Part shown: positions 37,402-53,200 of the stretch, piece by piece | Position numbering within the stretch: the stretch's first letter is position 1 | Layout of the letters: each line of letters begins with the position of its first letter | Assembly (NCBI GenBank): GCA_018873245.2 | Contig: JAEMBT020000005.1 | Coordinates: 6,372,001 to 6,436,000 of the forward strand | Length of the DNA stretch: 64,000 nucleotides | From: Archegozetes longisetosus | Lineage: Eukaryota; Arthropoda; Arachnida; Sarcoptiformes; Trhypochthoniidae | Direction: 5' to 3' | Notes under the pieces: generated by a model | Told to the model about the DNA's origin: nothing | Databases searched by the model: none | The model's input: the letters and a program-made list of their open reading frames with translations, nothing else | Made by a program: the position numbers and the translations under genes

Positions 37402-38297
37402 ATTTATAGTCTGAAAGCAAGCGCTACCGTATTACTACTGCATAATAAGAGCTGTCAATCAAGCTTTGGTAGACAAAGTACATTTTTTTGATCAAATTTT
37501 TAAATCTAATTTCTAAAGCTTATTTCCAAATATTTTAGCAGTTCTGTCAATTAGTTAGTTTAGTCTGAAACCTTAATTTCAGTTGTCTTTCAACTTAACA
37601 CATTCAAAACACTATTAAAGGGATCAAATGAATTGAAACTTCATTAGTGGATGAGTAGTTAGTCTTCCAAATCAAATCTAATCCTTTGACGCGTTAATTA
37701 GAATTTTCATTAATTTAAACTAATTTAGTTATTAGTTGTGTATTGAGAGGCAATATTTTTAGGACAATCATTAATTAAGGGAACATTCATTAAACATTAA
37801 CTAGAGATGCGCTAACACTGTCGTATACGAAGACAACAACGGTTTGGGTAAATCCTTAAGCATCAACTATTTGAGGCTTAAGCTGACACTGAAGGTAGGA
37901 TGGATGCACGAGCATGTCCTGAGATGTGAGGACTAGCGTAAGGGTTACTTTCTCAGGACTTTCTTTCAATACCTCTCTGTTGACCCTCAATTATCTTCTG
38001 AGTATTAGCTCAGTCCGAGTCTGAGTTCTGAGTTCGAGTTCTACAACTTTTAGTTTAGTAATCGTATTGAATTCGTATACTTTTTAGAGCATTTACCGTA
38101 ACATGTGATAAAAGATACAATATTTGAAGAGATAAAATTAGATTACTATCCAGGCGCATAAATAGAGAACTGGATGAATGGGTACGCGTACCATCGTTTG
38201 TAAAGGTAGTGATAGTGGTATACAGTCTCACAGCCCAATGAATGGCATATGTGTTTTGAAGAAAGTGAGTGATTCCGTAACATTTTGAGATACTTAC

Positions 38298-41200
38298 CTT
38301 CATAATGCAAATTCTTCTTCATGGTTGGACAAGCAGTTCCCTAACATGATGTGTAATAAAATTCACTGTAAGTTATACTCAGCGAAATGAAATATAAAAC
38401 CACTTAAATCAGCAAAAAAACATTCTATGATTAATCCCATTTACTATGAAATCCACTAACATTTGAGATGAAGGAATATCATATCGTATCACTGTTTGCA
38501 CAATGTTTCATGAGAGAGAGAGAGAGAGAGAGAGACAAGAGAGTGGCAGAGAGAGCCAGATCTAAATGTATTTTATATGCGAAACTTGTTCAATGGCTTA
38601 GAACTCTCTCGAAGAGGGGACTTAAGAGGATGAAATAGAAAATTCTTTTATACATCTTATATAGAGAGGAGATTATTGAAATATCGGATTGTGCATGAAT
38701 ATAATGCAAACAGGACGCTATATCTTTGCATCAATCAAGTTAATGGATTTCTCGGCTGTGCCACACTACTTTGCATTTAAATTGATACCAACTATCTCTT
38801 AGACATCTTTACCTGCTGTCGTTTGAAGTCAATATTGGTTCGCACGACGCGCTCATTTAAAGGCTGGCTCGGACGAAAGTTATTTCCAAGTGGGGCTTTG
38901 GGCGATTCAGCTTCACCTAAAAATCCAACAAATTGTACCGTTTCAAATATGGTTATTCTAACTATTCTCCTAATTCTCTCCTATCTATTTTCGTTAGGCC
39001 ATCTCTAGAACTTATGCCATGAAAATCTACTTTCTTTAATCGAATTGAAAGCGTTTTTTATTTGTTAGAATTTGAAATTTAAATGATTTAATTTAATTCT
39101 AATGAAATGAGTTGCTATTTTACATCGAAATATCAATTGACAAAATCTGAAATGATATCTAACAAGAATTAGATGTAAACTATACTGATATTGAATGGTT
39201 CTAATTTAATTCTCTAAATTAAATCTTTTTCAAGTGGCGAATCCCTTTTCATTAATATTATTTAGCGGAAGATATCTTCTGTCATTATCGATCAAGCTAT
39301 AAGTTAGCGCTGGAAGTACTGCAGGTCTAAACTGACTCTTCATTGGAACTAAACTTTACGATCGCAACCATTGAGTCATATTGATTGATCAAAGTTAGAT
39401 TTTAATACATTTTGCAAGTTCTAAGTGTGCACTTACACTAAACTCTACAGCTATAACCAGGCATCGCAAAACTATAAAACTTCATAACAAATTTATTGAC
39501 TAACTCTTCTATTTGATACATAAAATCAATTATAAAGTGGAGCCAAATGGCTCCCCAAATACCATAAAGTAATTGATTTGGAATTTGAGGGGACCTGAAA
39601 ATTAGTAGAGCTTCTAATTTGTGATTGTATGTGAATATGAGCTGAATGTGCAGTTTTATGTTCTAAAGTTTATAGGGAGAATCTATAAAATATATTAGAG
39701 TGCCATGACCATATAGTGTTCTAAGAATTTTTTAACCTATCGTTTATTGCCTCAACTCACTAAGTATTCTACAAATGTAGCAAATGTTTGTAAACGGTTA
39801 GTGACAAATAACATTAAACTAACCAAAGTCGTATATCTAATGCGATTTGTGGTTAATAATAAAATATAAAAGTAATGTTTACCTTTAACTCAATAACACA
39901 TACCTTGCATTAATTTCCTCAATGCATATAACTATAAAGAAAAACAATTCTATCAAATCAATGGTTATGTCACCTTTTCCAACAGTTTCCAAGTTTGAGA
40001 GATCTAGCAAAATTCAGTTCTTTACACTTATTTGTCTATTGTAAGTATGTACATAAGAGAAGTCGGCTGAACTTTTTGCCTAAAAACGCTTTATCAATGA
40101 TGCATTTGCTTGTTATGAACACAGACCTATTCTAAATATTTTGTTTTCTTTTCTTCAATAGAATAAGCATAACAGTGTGACTTGTTGTTAGCCCCGTAAG
40201 AATACAATTTCTCATTCATTCTCGCAAAATTCAATCGAAACTTTCTAGAATCAAACGCGCACTAACACACCAGTGTATTATATGCTATACTCAGGCACTA
40301 TCGCTTCATTCAATTCTAAATCTATGCTTTCTTATGGAAAGTAAGTTAGATCTCAACAATCTTTGCATTCTTCTCTCCACATCTTTAACTGTAATGAGCG
40401 CATATAAGAAGGACTTAGACTTGTTTTTAAGCATGTACTGCATTACGAAAGAAAATTCATGTCGACTCTTTTGACTCTTTTTAGACTCTTTTTTACACAT
40501 TTGAGCGCCTGAGGCGTTTTTGATTTTAACATTTCTATCAGTAGATCGAATGTAAGAATACTAAAATCTGAATGGATTTTTCTGGAAAACTAACGACAGA
40601 ATCTTTAGTTATGTATTGAATAGTAGTATTGTATCTGATAAAATGCAGCATTCTATCTTATAAGATCCACTATCAATATATCTTATATTTCTTTCAATGC
40701 ACACTTCTATTCATCTACTCAACCGTACTTTCCTTTCTTCTTAAACTTTTATCATCTAAACTAAAATAAACTAAAATCTATCGCTTTTGGTCAATCATGC
40801 CATTGATAGCAATGATTTAGTAATAGTTGGTCAGACAATTGTTTAGGATTAGATGCGGTAAAGAGTGAGAAAGAAATGATTAATGCGAATCAATAAATTT
40901 GACAAATAAACAAGTAGTGCAGATGATTATTCAATAACAGTGTAGTTTCAATAACAGTGTAGTTGGTATAGTTAGGTGAGCACTATAAAGTTCTATCTGC
41001 AATACAATTTCAATTACAGATAGCACTGACCCAACCATATGGTTTGATAACAATCGGTATTTATAGCATATAATAATTTATTTTCTAATAAATTGTAATA
41101 TAAAACAGCAAAATTGAGTGGATCTCTGCAGATGATATGAGTTCTATCCTATCAAAAGCAGCTCTCATTATAATAATATGCTATTTGTTTGGAACATTAA

Positions 41201-44200
41201 TGGAATTAATTATATTAATACTTGATGTTATTCAACTAGTTTTCTCCTAAAAATTGAATCGGTTTTAATGTATTTTTCTGTCATATGCGTTCAATTTATT
41301 TAATCCCTATCATTTGCCATTGTCTTCTTTTTAAGACAATATATGCCGACACACCCAAATATAAATGCATAATATCATTGCTGATCAAACATGCATTACT
41401 ATCAATGAGATGTTTTCAGTCAGAATAATATATGCTTTAAAGTAGTTACTATTCCAGCTATAAGTCAATTCTAGTCAAATACATCTAAAGGCTATATTTC
41501 TTATTGATATGTCATAGACTCATTCATGGTTTCAGGTTATATAACTTGGAAAACATTTGTAATAGATTCATATGTGTATGCTTATTCCTAATTATTGATC
41601 TTACCTGTTGGCGAGTAATGAAGACAGGCTGCCAATATATAATAGATAACATATTCAATTAGTACATGTGTAGTTAAATCAAATCAATCAAACGTTCAAA
41701 TTATAAATTATTTTGTTTTGGACAACTCTTACTTCTAGTGATAAATTGGATGAAATTATATCCTTAGAACAATTGGATTTAATTATAAAACTTTCTCTCT
41801 ACTTTGTAAAGAATCAATTGTCTAATACCGGCATAATGTAAAAAGTCTTACAGTAAGACTAACGATCTAAGCATATAAGTGTATCTAAGAAACTTAATGA
41901 TAAAAATCCTATTTTTCACAACAATTTTCTGCTTCAAATCTTTGAAATCTTTTAATTTTATGGGCGTATACTTTCCTTTTATGTCATCTACAGGCAAACT
42001 ATCTTTTGAACATTTTCATTGATCTTTGGTTTTTCAGATGAGACTCTATATGTTTGTACAGACAATACTAACGAAGAAAGAACAACTCAATACAGAGCTA
42101 AAAATAATTCTAAACAAACAAAATCAGTTTAATACTATCTCAGTATAGATCATAATGACTCAAATATAAAGGAATATCTTTGAGTGAGTTGAGAAACTGT
42201 TCCTTAAAAATAGATTAAGCAAAACGAAATTATAAATACCTTATTAATTATAATCCAGCTTACTACTTCAGAACAGGCAGGCATTGTCAGCGATCCTGTC
42301 AATTGAAAGCGACTCTCAGTCAGATTTCAACTTATAGACTCCGAATCAATGGTTCCGAGTCATGGACACCCAATCGATCTCTTAAGAATCAGAAAAGCCG
42401 AAACTTTGATTTTCCAAAACCTTTCTTATCCTTGAGTCAAATCGATTGATTTTTTCGAAAGACCTGAACCTATCCACGGAAATAATTAGCCTATTATAAT
42501 AATATCTCTTAAGCTAAGGATAAAGTAGGCCAAAAATTTTATAAAGAATTTTTCATCGTAGCTGCATCATTTGTAATGTTCAAAATCCAATAGTCAAACT
42601 CAGGGTTAAGAAAGTCAATGGTTTCAGCTTTCTTGACGCTTATAGAGCCTTTTCGGCATTCATGTCCTCGGCTCTCGTGACGGTTACCTTCATAAGTCAT
42701 GTAGAATTGATCATCAGGAACTAAATCTCTTATACTTAATGACTTTAGCGTAACATTTTGACCTTTAAGAGAAGTTTCAAATTAATAAAGGGAATCTCTT
42801 ACAATCAAGTATGTATTTTGTGCAAAGCTTCAGTGTTATGCAAAGAAGTGTCTTTTCAATGTTTAAGTGATAACTTCAATTGCACGACCATTTCTCAAAT
42901 TGTGTCACTTTTATTAAATGTAAATCCGGTCCGACTTTGAAACTACACTAAATGAATCACTTGAGTTATGGCTTATTTAGTGCTATGAGAAACGCGGCAA
43001 AATCCAGAATATTCTTTGCAAAATCAATGAGTATATGCTGTCACTTTTCACCATTATTGATGAGAAGCCGAGACAAACTTGTCTTTGTGTTGGATCCAGA
43101 CATTAGTCATTAACTTTACATCGGAAAATAACCAGATCAAAACTGAGACTCATTTTACCCAGTGCGATCTCAAGCGTAACTTTTCAATAGATGGCTATCT
43201 ATTGAAAAGCAAATTTTGCTATAAAAGCACACAAATAATGTTTGTCAACAAAACTTAAATCAAACTGAATAATACGGGACAGCGCGATAGTGGTCGCGTA
43301 TTTTAATGTATATCCCAGACTAAAATTGATCGTACTTTGGGTAAGAAAGAGAACCGTTATTCTCGTCGTTACCGTCAGTAATGATATAGCTTTGCTTATT
43401 TGCTTATTTTGTCGCGTAAAATCAATGACTAATATTTAGACTACACAAGAAGTAACTTTGTCTTGTTTCTATTAATAAGGTTTTTGTTTGAAGCCATTTA
43501 ACACTTTTCAGTGAGAGCTTAATCTATGCTGAAAGTCTAAATATGTTACGACTGAATAAGCTATGAAAATCAAAATTAAATTGAAAGATTCCTTTTTTCA
43601 GGGTAAACATTTGATTATCTGAATAACTTTTAATAAAAACGTATTATATTTTGATAGAGCGGTCAACTGATACTTTGACTTAAGAGTAATATTTTGGTAT
43701 ATGTTAGAAATAAAGATTTTTTATTACTTGAAAACCTAGATTTTGCATATTTTGCTTATAAGAAGCTGTCATAGAAAAGTGAAATTTGAAAATATATTAG
43801 ACTATTTACATTATAAGGCTATAATACTTTCAAATATGTTTAAATATAAAATTCTGAAAGTATTGATCTATTTTATCCAAACTCTCAAAGCGCACACTAC
43901 TTCTCATATCATATCATCAGAAATGATTGGAAAACTCAGTTTTGAAATTCTTTCATATGTGGTCAGAATGAGAACAATAAAATGAATAGAAATTCTTCAG
44001 ACTAAGTAGAAATTTATTTTGAATTCATGCATTCATTCATGTAGTTATCTTAAAGTTTATTTTAGGTGAATAATAAACTGAAAGCATATCTTTATAAAAA
44101 CAAAACAAAACTTATATAAAGTAATAAGAAGACAAATGAAGCAATGCAGCACTAAATATATTATGTGACATTTTTTCATTTAAATTCTTTAGTTAGTATG

Positions 44201-47200
44201 TTGCTTATCAAAATCTTACCTCTGTATCTGATATGTTGCAGTTGAGAAGTTAATAGTCTAAGTTCAACAGAACTAACTTCACCAACCTTTAGATTGAAAA
44301 TTAGAAAATCAATTTAATATTAAATCATTTATTTTTATCTTTTATATAGATAGTTAAACTAGCAGTTAATTCTTTCTCTATTTAATGTATTTCACTCGAC
44401 GTTTATAGAGTACTTTGATTTATAGAGATTGAACAGAATCGGAAGTTTTATTACATAAGAAATATTTAAGCATCAAACTTATCGCAAACTTGTATACATT
44501 TATTTGTTCTTAGGCTCCACCTGAATACAATGACCGTATTGTTGCATCTCATGCTGCACAACTTTGTATTATGTTAGTGCAGATGTGTTCCGTGTTTGGC
44601 TTTAACTTAGCTTATCTATAGTAAGTTTGGTTTGACTTGGTTTAGGTTAATGCTAACACTAGATACAACAGTACAGATGAAAAACTGTAGTAAAACTGCT
44701 TCTAAGATATTCAATTTTAACCATAATATTATGACCTATTTCAAAACTCATTACTTCTATTTGATTATATTTCTTTTCTTTCCTGTTAACTTGAATTTTC
44801 AATAGATTTTCAAAGAATACGAACTCTAATTACGGATTAATCACGATGAATGAGGCGACTGTTAAGAAATCATTGTTCAAGTGTTAACAAAGATCTAGGC
44901 ATAAATGAAAGATACTCACAATTTTGGAGCAAAAAACTATAAATTATAAAACAACAAAGAACATGAAACTCTATTGCGACTAACTATATAAGTTTTTGAA
45001 CGTTTACATAACTAGCTCTGAAGGCAAGCAAAAAAATTAGAAGGAAGTACAGGATATAGTCAAGTGAAACAATTAACCATCTCAATACTTGATTGAATGT
45101 TGAATAGTCGAACAAATCTTACCTGAAGTAATAATGAAATACCAACCAAACCGTTTGGCTTTGTTGAAGCTTCACTCATATTTTGATACAACTCAGAATT
45201 ATATCCTAATAGCTGAATCTAAATTCAAAATATTAATTCAAATTTGATTATAAATTGTTGAACTATTTTGTTAGGAAAATAATCGTTTTGTAAATCGATC
45301 AATATTGCGGAAGATTTGATGTGAAAATGCGATTATCAAGAATAGCATTAAAATAGCATTAAGTGATCACACTATAACTGATTTATAAATAAGTGATTGA
45401 TGTGTCGTTCTTTAAAAATTGAAATAATTAATGCATTCAATAAATAAAAAGGAGGTGAAACAAAAGACCTTTTGTCAAAATAGCTCTATCTCGCTATACG
45501 TACATAGATATGCAGATAGTTTTAAGGCTTGAGTCTATTGAACAGTTTGAGATATATTTAAAACAATTCATAAAAGTATCGCTTCACAAATTTAGTTTCT
45601 AAAATCACGTAAAAACGATTCTGAATTAGAGCCTAAAAATGCGTTAAATTTTTTATTAAAAAATGTAAAAAGCTTTTTTTTTATAAAAGATTCTCGCTTG
45701 TATTTTCTGCATTATTGAGAACTGTATTCTTGTGAATAATTTAAGACCTAAATGAAAAACAGATTTAACAGAATAATAGGTTATATTGTATTCATAGTTT
45801 TTCGGGTACAGAGGCTTACAATCACTACAAAGTCTCCTTATATTTATTGTGCATTTAAATGAAAATCCTTAGAAGTTGAAGAGAATGAGGAGTTTATTGA
45901 GGATTAGTTGTGACAAAAATAAGCGTTTGACACCTTTAACAATAACGCTCATCTGAACAATACTTGAAATGATAAGTTGTTTTAAGTGCATTATAAATTC
46001 TATTTTATATTCTCTGTAATATTAGCAATGCAAAATTTTCACCAATGTTCAAATTTGAGCAATCTAAAATTTTCAGCTATATAACAATTTTCTAAGTGTC
46101 AATTTTTAGAGCCATACTGCTTGAAAACTTCAGTCTTAAGGGTACTTGTTTTAAATTAACTTTTAAATTAACTTTTAAATTAAAAATATTTTTAGCTTTA
46201 TTGTGCAAACATTTCAGAAAACCAGATAAAAGCAACTGGAAAGTGTTAGATAAAAATTCGGTCTCTTAATGAATAAAATATATGGTCCATATGTATATTA
46301 CTTAACCAAAATTAGAATATCATTGATATAATGAACAAGAAGGAGAAACGATACCTCTCCAGGGAATGAGAGCCCGGCTATCGAATGTTCAGAGCCATAG
46401 GCGTCAGTTCGCCCAAAATGAAGATGTAATGAGTGAAAGCTATAGGAATATGATAATGGACCTCCACTTATGTTAATTGTCGACTGACTTGAAGACGGAT
46501 TGTTAATTGAATTTGACGTTTCACTCTCCTGTTGATTGTTATTTAAATGGAAGACAACACTGTGGCCATTGTTTTCTAATATACCATTAATCCTATTATA
46601 TATTAAATTTAGAATATTTTTCAATAATTATCTTAGATTAGTATGAAATAATTTAAAATGCAGTTTCTTATTCGTTAGGGTCAATCATATGCTTAATTAG
46701 TCTGCATAAGAGAGTAATCTCTTACTTTAAGCGAGTAATCGATTCAAATGGTTTAATAATGTGCACAATTAAATTAATTAATGCTAAAAAGCCCTCATTA
46801 CAGCGCAAATACTTCTCAACAGATTGACTAAAGAGAAGATCTATTATTGCATTTATTACTGACTGGTAACTGTTTAAAATGAGAGTGAATGAAGTCTTAA
46901 AATATTATGAAGTTAAGGATAAAATATAAAATCAGTAGTTGGAAGTATAATGTGTCAAACGTGTTTATCTAAACTAGAATAAAATAGAGTGAAACTAAAT
47001 GTATTTTACATTGAAAAACTTAATAACCCTCTATGGCAATAAGAAAGCCTGTTGCTATATCAACTTCTCTATGTTGCGCATTTATTTCTTCACAAATTTG
47101 ACTTGTCATTTTTTCTTCTCTTTCTCTCTCACTATATTCAATATTAAATCATTTTCTTAATATCCCACACATTATAGTCTAATGGGAAGCCATTGCAAGG

Positions 47201-50200
47201 CGTCAGTCTTAGTTGCTGTCAACGATTAAGTTTCGAGTGTAATATTAAAATAAAAAATATCTCATCCATTTGAAATTAATAACTGCAATAAAAACAGGCA
47301 CGACTGCTTCGTAGTTGTCTGGTTGTGGACTTGAAATATTTTTGATACTCGTTAAGAAGTGCAAGTATCAATAAAACAAAAATAAAATAAAAGCTTCATA
47401 TACATACCTATGTTTATTTATGTGTATTGATCTCAAATTTGGATCATATAATAGTAGGTTTGGTTTGATGTCGATCGGTGATTGTCTGTGTCCTTTGCTG
47501 CAGAGATGCCAATCAGGATTAAGTATTCCCCAAAATTCAGGACCTGTCATGTCAAATCAATTATTATATCTCATTCTGACTAATACGTTAATTGTGACGA
47601 ACTAGAGTGCTGCGTAATGCTTCAATACATGTATGCTATTAGTTGTTCAATAAAGGAATTTCAAAGTTATAAATCAATAATGACTTTATTTTGTGCCTTG
47701 TTTTTGAATTTGTGCGGCATAAGGCTTTTTACTTAGTCTCTTGGATTTTCTAATAGAGCATAGAATCAAAAATAGCAGTAAAGAATGAAATGTTTTAGAG
47801 CTAGATTGAAGAATCTATTTTTAAGGGTTGCGAGTAAACGACACGAGAAGTCATTAAAACTGATATTGCTAACAAGCGATAGAGTGGCATGATTTTATCG
47901 AAACCACTGCGCCACTATCAGATTGAATGCATGCAAATCCCAATTTTCTAGAATAAATATCATAATTAAGTGTATGAATTCGTGTGTAAAATGTGCATTT
48001 TATATTTATTAAGATTACATACAAATTGAATTATTAATCCAAATGAATAACTAAAGCAAATCTATATTTATCATATATATAAGTTATATAAATGAGCTAA
48101 TTTTTAAAATGATTTTACTCTAGAAACCATATCTATACTAACATTATTCAAATAGAAACATTGACATTGGCTAGCTTAATTTCGTATTTACTAATAAAGT
48201 TACTTGTGAAAAATTTCCCTAAACTAAATATGAATGTTGACAGCAATTTGAGTCGAAATTTGAAAAACAAGTTTACACCTGATGTTTTAATGAAACTATG
48301 CAAAAGTTTGTGTAATTTTTTAAACAAAATTCTTTTATGATTACGAGAAGCGTGTGGAACTGGTGTAGTAAAATCCACTTGATTTCGGTGAGTAATACGT
48401 GAAGCTCTAACGGCTTAATTTCAATTAGATACTCTGAGCAAGATTTTCATGTATTCGAAATCGATTTAAGACTAGAGTAAAACTACGCCATTAATCTAAT
48501 AGGAAAACTGACTCTTTTCAAACAATAGACATGATTAGCAATTAGTGTTTAAACCGATTAATAGGCATATACAGGATGTGTTGAAAAAGGAGAAAAATTA
48601 AAGAAAAGTTCCATAGAATTAGCTGTGTGTAATTGAGTTATATATTAATTTTGAATGAGTATAAACTTATATGAAAAACTATTTTGATGAAACGTGCATT
48701 AGATCTGGAGTGTGTACTGTTTGAGTGATTCGCACTTCAATTTATTTAATCTTTAGTTTGTCTTACATTTAAGCAGAATGTGTTCTCTCTCTTCTCTCTT
48801 ATATTTCTAATGTAATCACTCTTTCGATAAAAAGTTTCTGGAATTGCTTATAAGAGACCAGAAGAGATTTCTTAATTTACTATAAGTATTATCAATCAAA
48901 TTAGAGTTAGCTTTTGTGAGCCAGCCTTCACTCAAACGCATACATATAGAGAATTAAATAAGACTTTTAAATAAAACAATAGTTGATTTTGTTGGGTTTA
49001 GCATCAGTTGGATTCAAGTTGTGTTAGATTCAAGTTGTGTTATATTCAAGTTATGTTAGATTGAAGTTAGGTAAGATTGAAGTTAGCAAGATTGAAGTTA
49101 GACAAGATTGAAGTTAGGTAAGATTGAAGCTATGTTAGATTGAGGTTGTAGTAAGAATAGAAGAATACATAAAGCATAAAAAGAAGTGAAATGCGCGATG
49201 ATTGGTTTATCGATCTTTATAATAGTGACAAGCAATAAGCAATAAGATTGTAATCAGTTGTAATATAAAACTTGATTGTATAACATGACAGATTACTCTC
49301 AAGGGATCAATATGACTATCGGGTCACTCAGGACTTCAGATATCACTGTCTCTTCATCTGATCTTATATTTAATTCGCTTGTATTGACTTTAGTTGTAAA
49401 AAAGATTACACTCTAATTAACTTTGATAGAGGAGTTATGTGACTCAATAGAGAAGTTGAAGACCTACGATGTCAGCCATTCCTCTTTATATAATTACTGA
49501 GCCAGCTAGTAATTTGCTTGTGAACTCCTAATTAACTTGATTTCAAAAGACCCTATTTTATTGGTTTATTAAGGCTAAGCCCTGCTGATAGACATTCACA
49601 TGTTTTATTGCTTCTCAAATTTAATTTCGCCAATAATAAAATGTTTGCATTTGGTGGCTGTCTAGTAAGTCAAATCAGTTTTCTTCCAAAAGCTAAACTT
49701 TCACTAAGTTTTCATTGAGATATTTGGACAATCTTACGCTGAGTCATCATTGGATCGGGATGCAGTTAGATAAAGTTTAGATAGATAGAAATTTGATTAG
49801 CATGTTTTGGCACAAAATGTTTGAATTAAACTATATTTGATTCTATAGTTTATTGTTCTATAGCTTTATTATTCTGTAGCATATTATTCTATAGCTTATT
49901 ATTCTATAGCTCTTTCCATCCTTCAGTCTTGACAACATATAAGAAAATTAAAGACCTAAACAGAGAGAAGAGGAACTAATGACTATTATGGGTATAATAA
50001 AAAAGACACTCAAAAGTGATCACTAAATAAAGAAGTCTTCTATTGAATTGAATATCGAGAATAACTACGATTCTGGGAATCTTAAAATGTTTAATGTGTT
50101 TATATAGTATTTGATGACTTGTTTTTATTGACATTTAGTTTTCTGTATCGATCCATTAGAAACATTAACTAAAATAATAAGATTCAACTTCATTATGAAT

Positions 50201-53200
50201 GTTATGTTTGAACTCCATTACCAATGTTGTCCCACAAAAGTTAATAACTAAACGTTAATATTTCGTAATAATTAATTGACTGAAATGATTGGATAGGTTA
50301 GAAGGAAATACTTGCTTTATTTCTTATCAGCTATGTTCAAATTGAAATAGTCAAATATAATTTATTTATTTATTTATTTATTTTGCTTCAATAAGGGCTG
50401 CAATATTTCTGCTCCAGTATTACTTCAATAGACTATTGCCTAACACATACTTTTACCGTATTCTCATATACTTCGCCCTATTCTCATACACTTTGACCGT
50501 ATTTTCTATTGAGTGAAAGCGTTTGAATGGATTGAGAGTAATCCAAATCTTAAGAGTATTTATATTCCTCATTGTAATTTCACTATTCTCTGGTCTAGAT
50601 AGAAATTTCACTAGCATATGAATTCACATTATCGATTGATAGCTGTATTATAGATGAGTATATGTGAAATATTTTGTGGCTGGTGCTCTACTTTAGATAC
50701 AAGTGCTATTTCAATACTCCATAAAATTCTAGTATTGCTAATGCATCAGATCTCAACTATTGATCATTTAGATTCCATGCAAATTTGAACTTCTCAAAAA
50801 CCAACTTTTCAACCAATAGAGCCAAACCTGCAATTGTGAGCTATTAATAAAAGTTTATTTATACCAAAGTTTGCAAGTTTGCATTCATTTTAGCCAGATA
50901 TTATTCAAACCCATTCCTATGAACTTCTAAATGTCGATCCTCTAGACTTGGAGTCATTGATATTCATCTGGCGTCGTACCCACAATTTACATATTCATCT
51001 AGATTTCAGTAATAATATTGACACAATATGACAACATTATTCCTATTTCCCGTCATATCATTAATATCTTTGAAATCGCATAATATATAGCCATAAAAAT
51101 TCTAATCAAAAACCTGCTTATGATTCCTGTTGAACTTGAAATAGAAGCTGAAATATTTGAATATATAGAAATTTGTTTGAAAGCTAAATGAATAAAGCGA
51201 GAAATAGTTGAACTCAGTGCAGAGATAGGTTCCATTTACTAATTATGCACCATTAAAAATAAACTATGTTCAATTTAAAACTATTATTCAATGAATCATT
51301 CGGTAAATTTAATGGTTATAATTTAGAAGATCAATTTAAATATTGTAATTAATCACTTTCTAGAGTGATCTCGAATTTTTTATTGCATTTCTTCTGAGAT
51401 TGTCTACGATTTATGAACTAGTTCATTACAGCTTTTAGTCTTGGTTTAATCGCTTGCATGCATTCTATCGATTGAAAGTGAAAAAATGAATTTCTTTAGA
51501 CATTTACTTCAAGTTAAATTGGTTTTTTAAACGTTGTAATCTTAATATTTTTATACTAAATACAGAAATTTACGACGAATAAATTTACTTTTAAACTAGA
51601 AGAGAAAAATGAATTGGGATTTAATAAATTTATTAAACTTATAAATTATATACTAGACGTAAGAAGAGTAATGGTGCATAAACAAGCTAATAATGCTTAG
51701 GGATTTACAGATTTCATTCAATTGAATCAACATCTCAAACGCAATCAATGAATAATAGAAAAAATTTGTTAACCTTAATAGACTGGTATAAAGGAGAGAT
51801 CAGGCACCATACAGTTCTAATATTGTAGATGTGCCACTTCTATGGTTTACGCATTACTTTAAATCAAATTAAAGTAAATCTCTAACAAATAAAGTCAAAT
51901 GTAATCGGTTCATAATAAAAGATAAACACATTTTCAGTAATAAACAAACTACTAAGATGAGTCTAATTGCAAACATTGGTATTAATTTTTCAGATTGGAT
52001 TGTAAAAGAAGAATAATATTCAACAATTGGTAATTTAACTATTGAAGGAATCGGTCGAGCGAGTACTCAGTATTTGGAGCAGTGGCAGTTTCCTATTTGA
52101 TATTTCTCTCGGGAAATTAGGTAAGATCAAGGCGTTTGCCTCACGGGTTTTACTCACTGATTCACTCTCATGACATCATTGACTGCGTTTTGCCGAATGT
52201 AATATGTCTAATATATTTGAACAAATATAAGAATGTTTGCATGTTGAGAGAACAACATTTTTTTTGTTTTATTTTATGCTTCAAAGTGAACATTTCTATT
52301 AGTATTTTGTAATTCATTTCTATTAGTATTTTATAATTCTATAAAACAAACCTAATGTAAGTTCCGGAAGTCAAATATGTCAAAGCAATCTCTAATAGCG
52401 ATGTGTTCATGTCTAGCTATAGCTAAAATATCATATACAGAGTGTCTGAATGCATGTGCAAAACAGCTAATGTTATAGCGATTGTGTCTAAGTGTAATTC
52501 AGACGATCTAACTGCGAGTCCAAAACGGAAGGAAACGCTTTATAAAAGCAGTTCAGTCAAACATTTGCCGAAGATTCTGTTTTATTATCCATTTCTGTCC
52601 CTAAAGCTATTTGGCCGTAATCTGATTGTCTTAATATATGATCAAGTTGTGTTATTTTCCTTTTAAAACAACTCACAAACAAAACGTTCAAAGCTTCGAA
52701 AAGTGTTTTATATAGTTTTTGTATAGTTTTTTGTATAGTTTTTTGTATAGATTTTTATATAGATTTTTATATAGTTTTTTATATAGTTTTTATATTGTTT
52801 TGTCTGTCGCAAGACAGTGTTTTGTGTCCGATTTGTTGCTCTCGAATTTAAAAGCAAATTTGAGTTTAAAAATTTATAAAATTATCGGCTTTACAATATT
52901 TTATTATGAAATGTTTAGAGTGTTGACAGTCAATAAAATCCATAATGCATCAGATTTTGGTGAGAAGATTGCATGAATGCGACTCTAGTCGCTCTAGTGC
53001 TTTCAAACAATCATCATTTATTTGATGATTGTTTGAATCACGCATACACACGCATTTTTCAACGCATCGAGTAAATACTTGTTCAAAATAATACACAATA
53101 CCTATGTATAAATCATTGAATAACTATATTTCTCAATGTGATCAAAATATGTTTGAACTATTTCTAAATTCCTTAAATCGTTTTTGCATATTTTCACTAT

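Noticed and set aside
38055-38303. Minus-strand frame downstream of the last placed CARP exon
   Set aside because: A phase-compatible acceptor (CTGTGAG) leads to a short hydrophobic tail unlike known CARP C-termini. I leave the last exon unassigned.
38823-39008. Plus-strand frame of 61 codons
   Set aside because: It overlaps, on the opposite strand, the CARP exon encoding APLGNNFRPSQPL and is its shadow.
52719-52976. 85-codon frame rich in Phe, Leu and Tyr
   Set aside because: Produced by the T-rich tandem repeat at 52705-52797.
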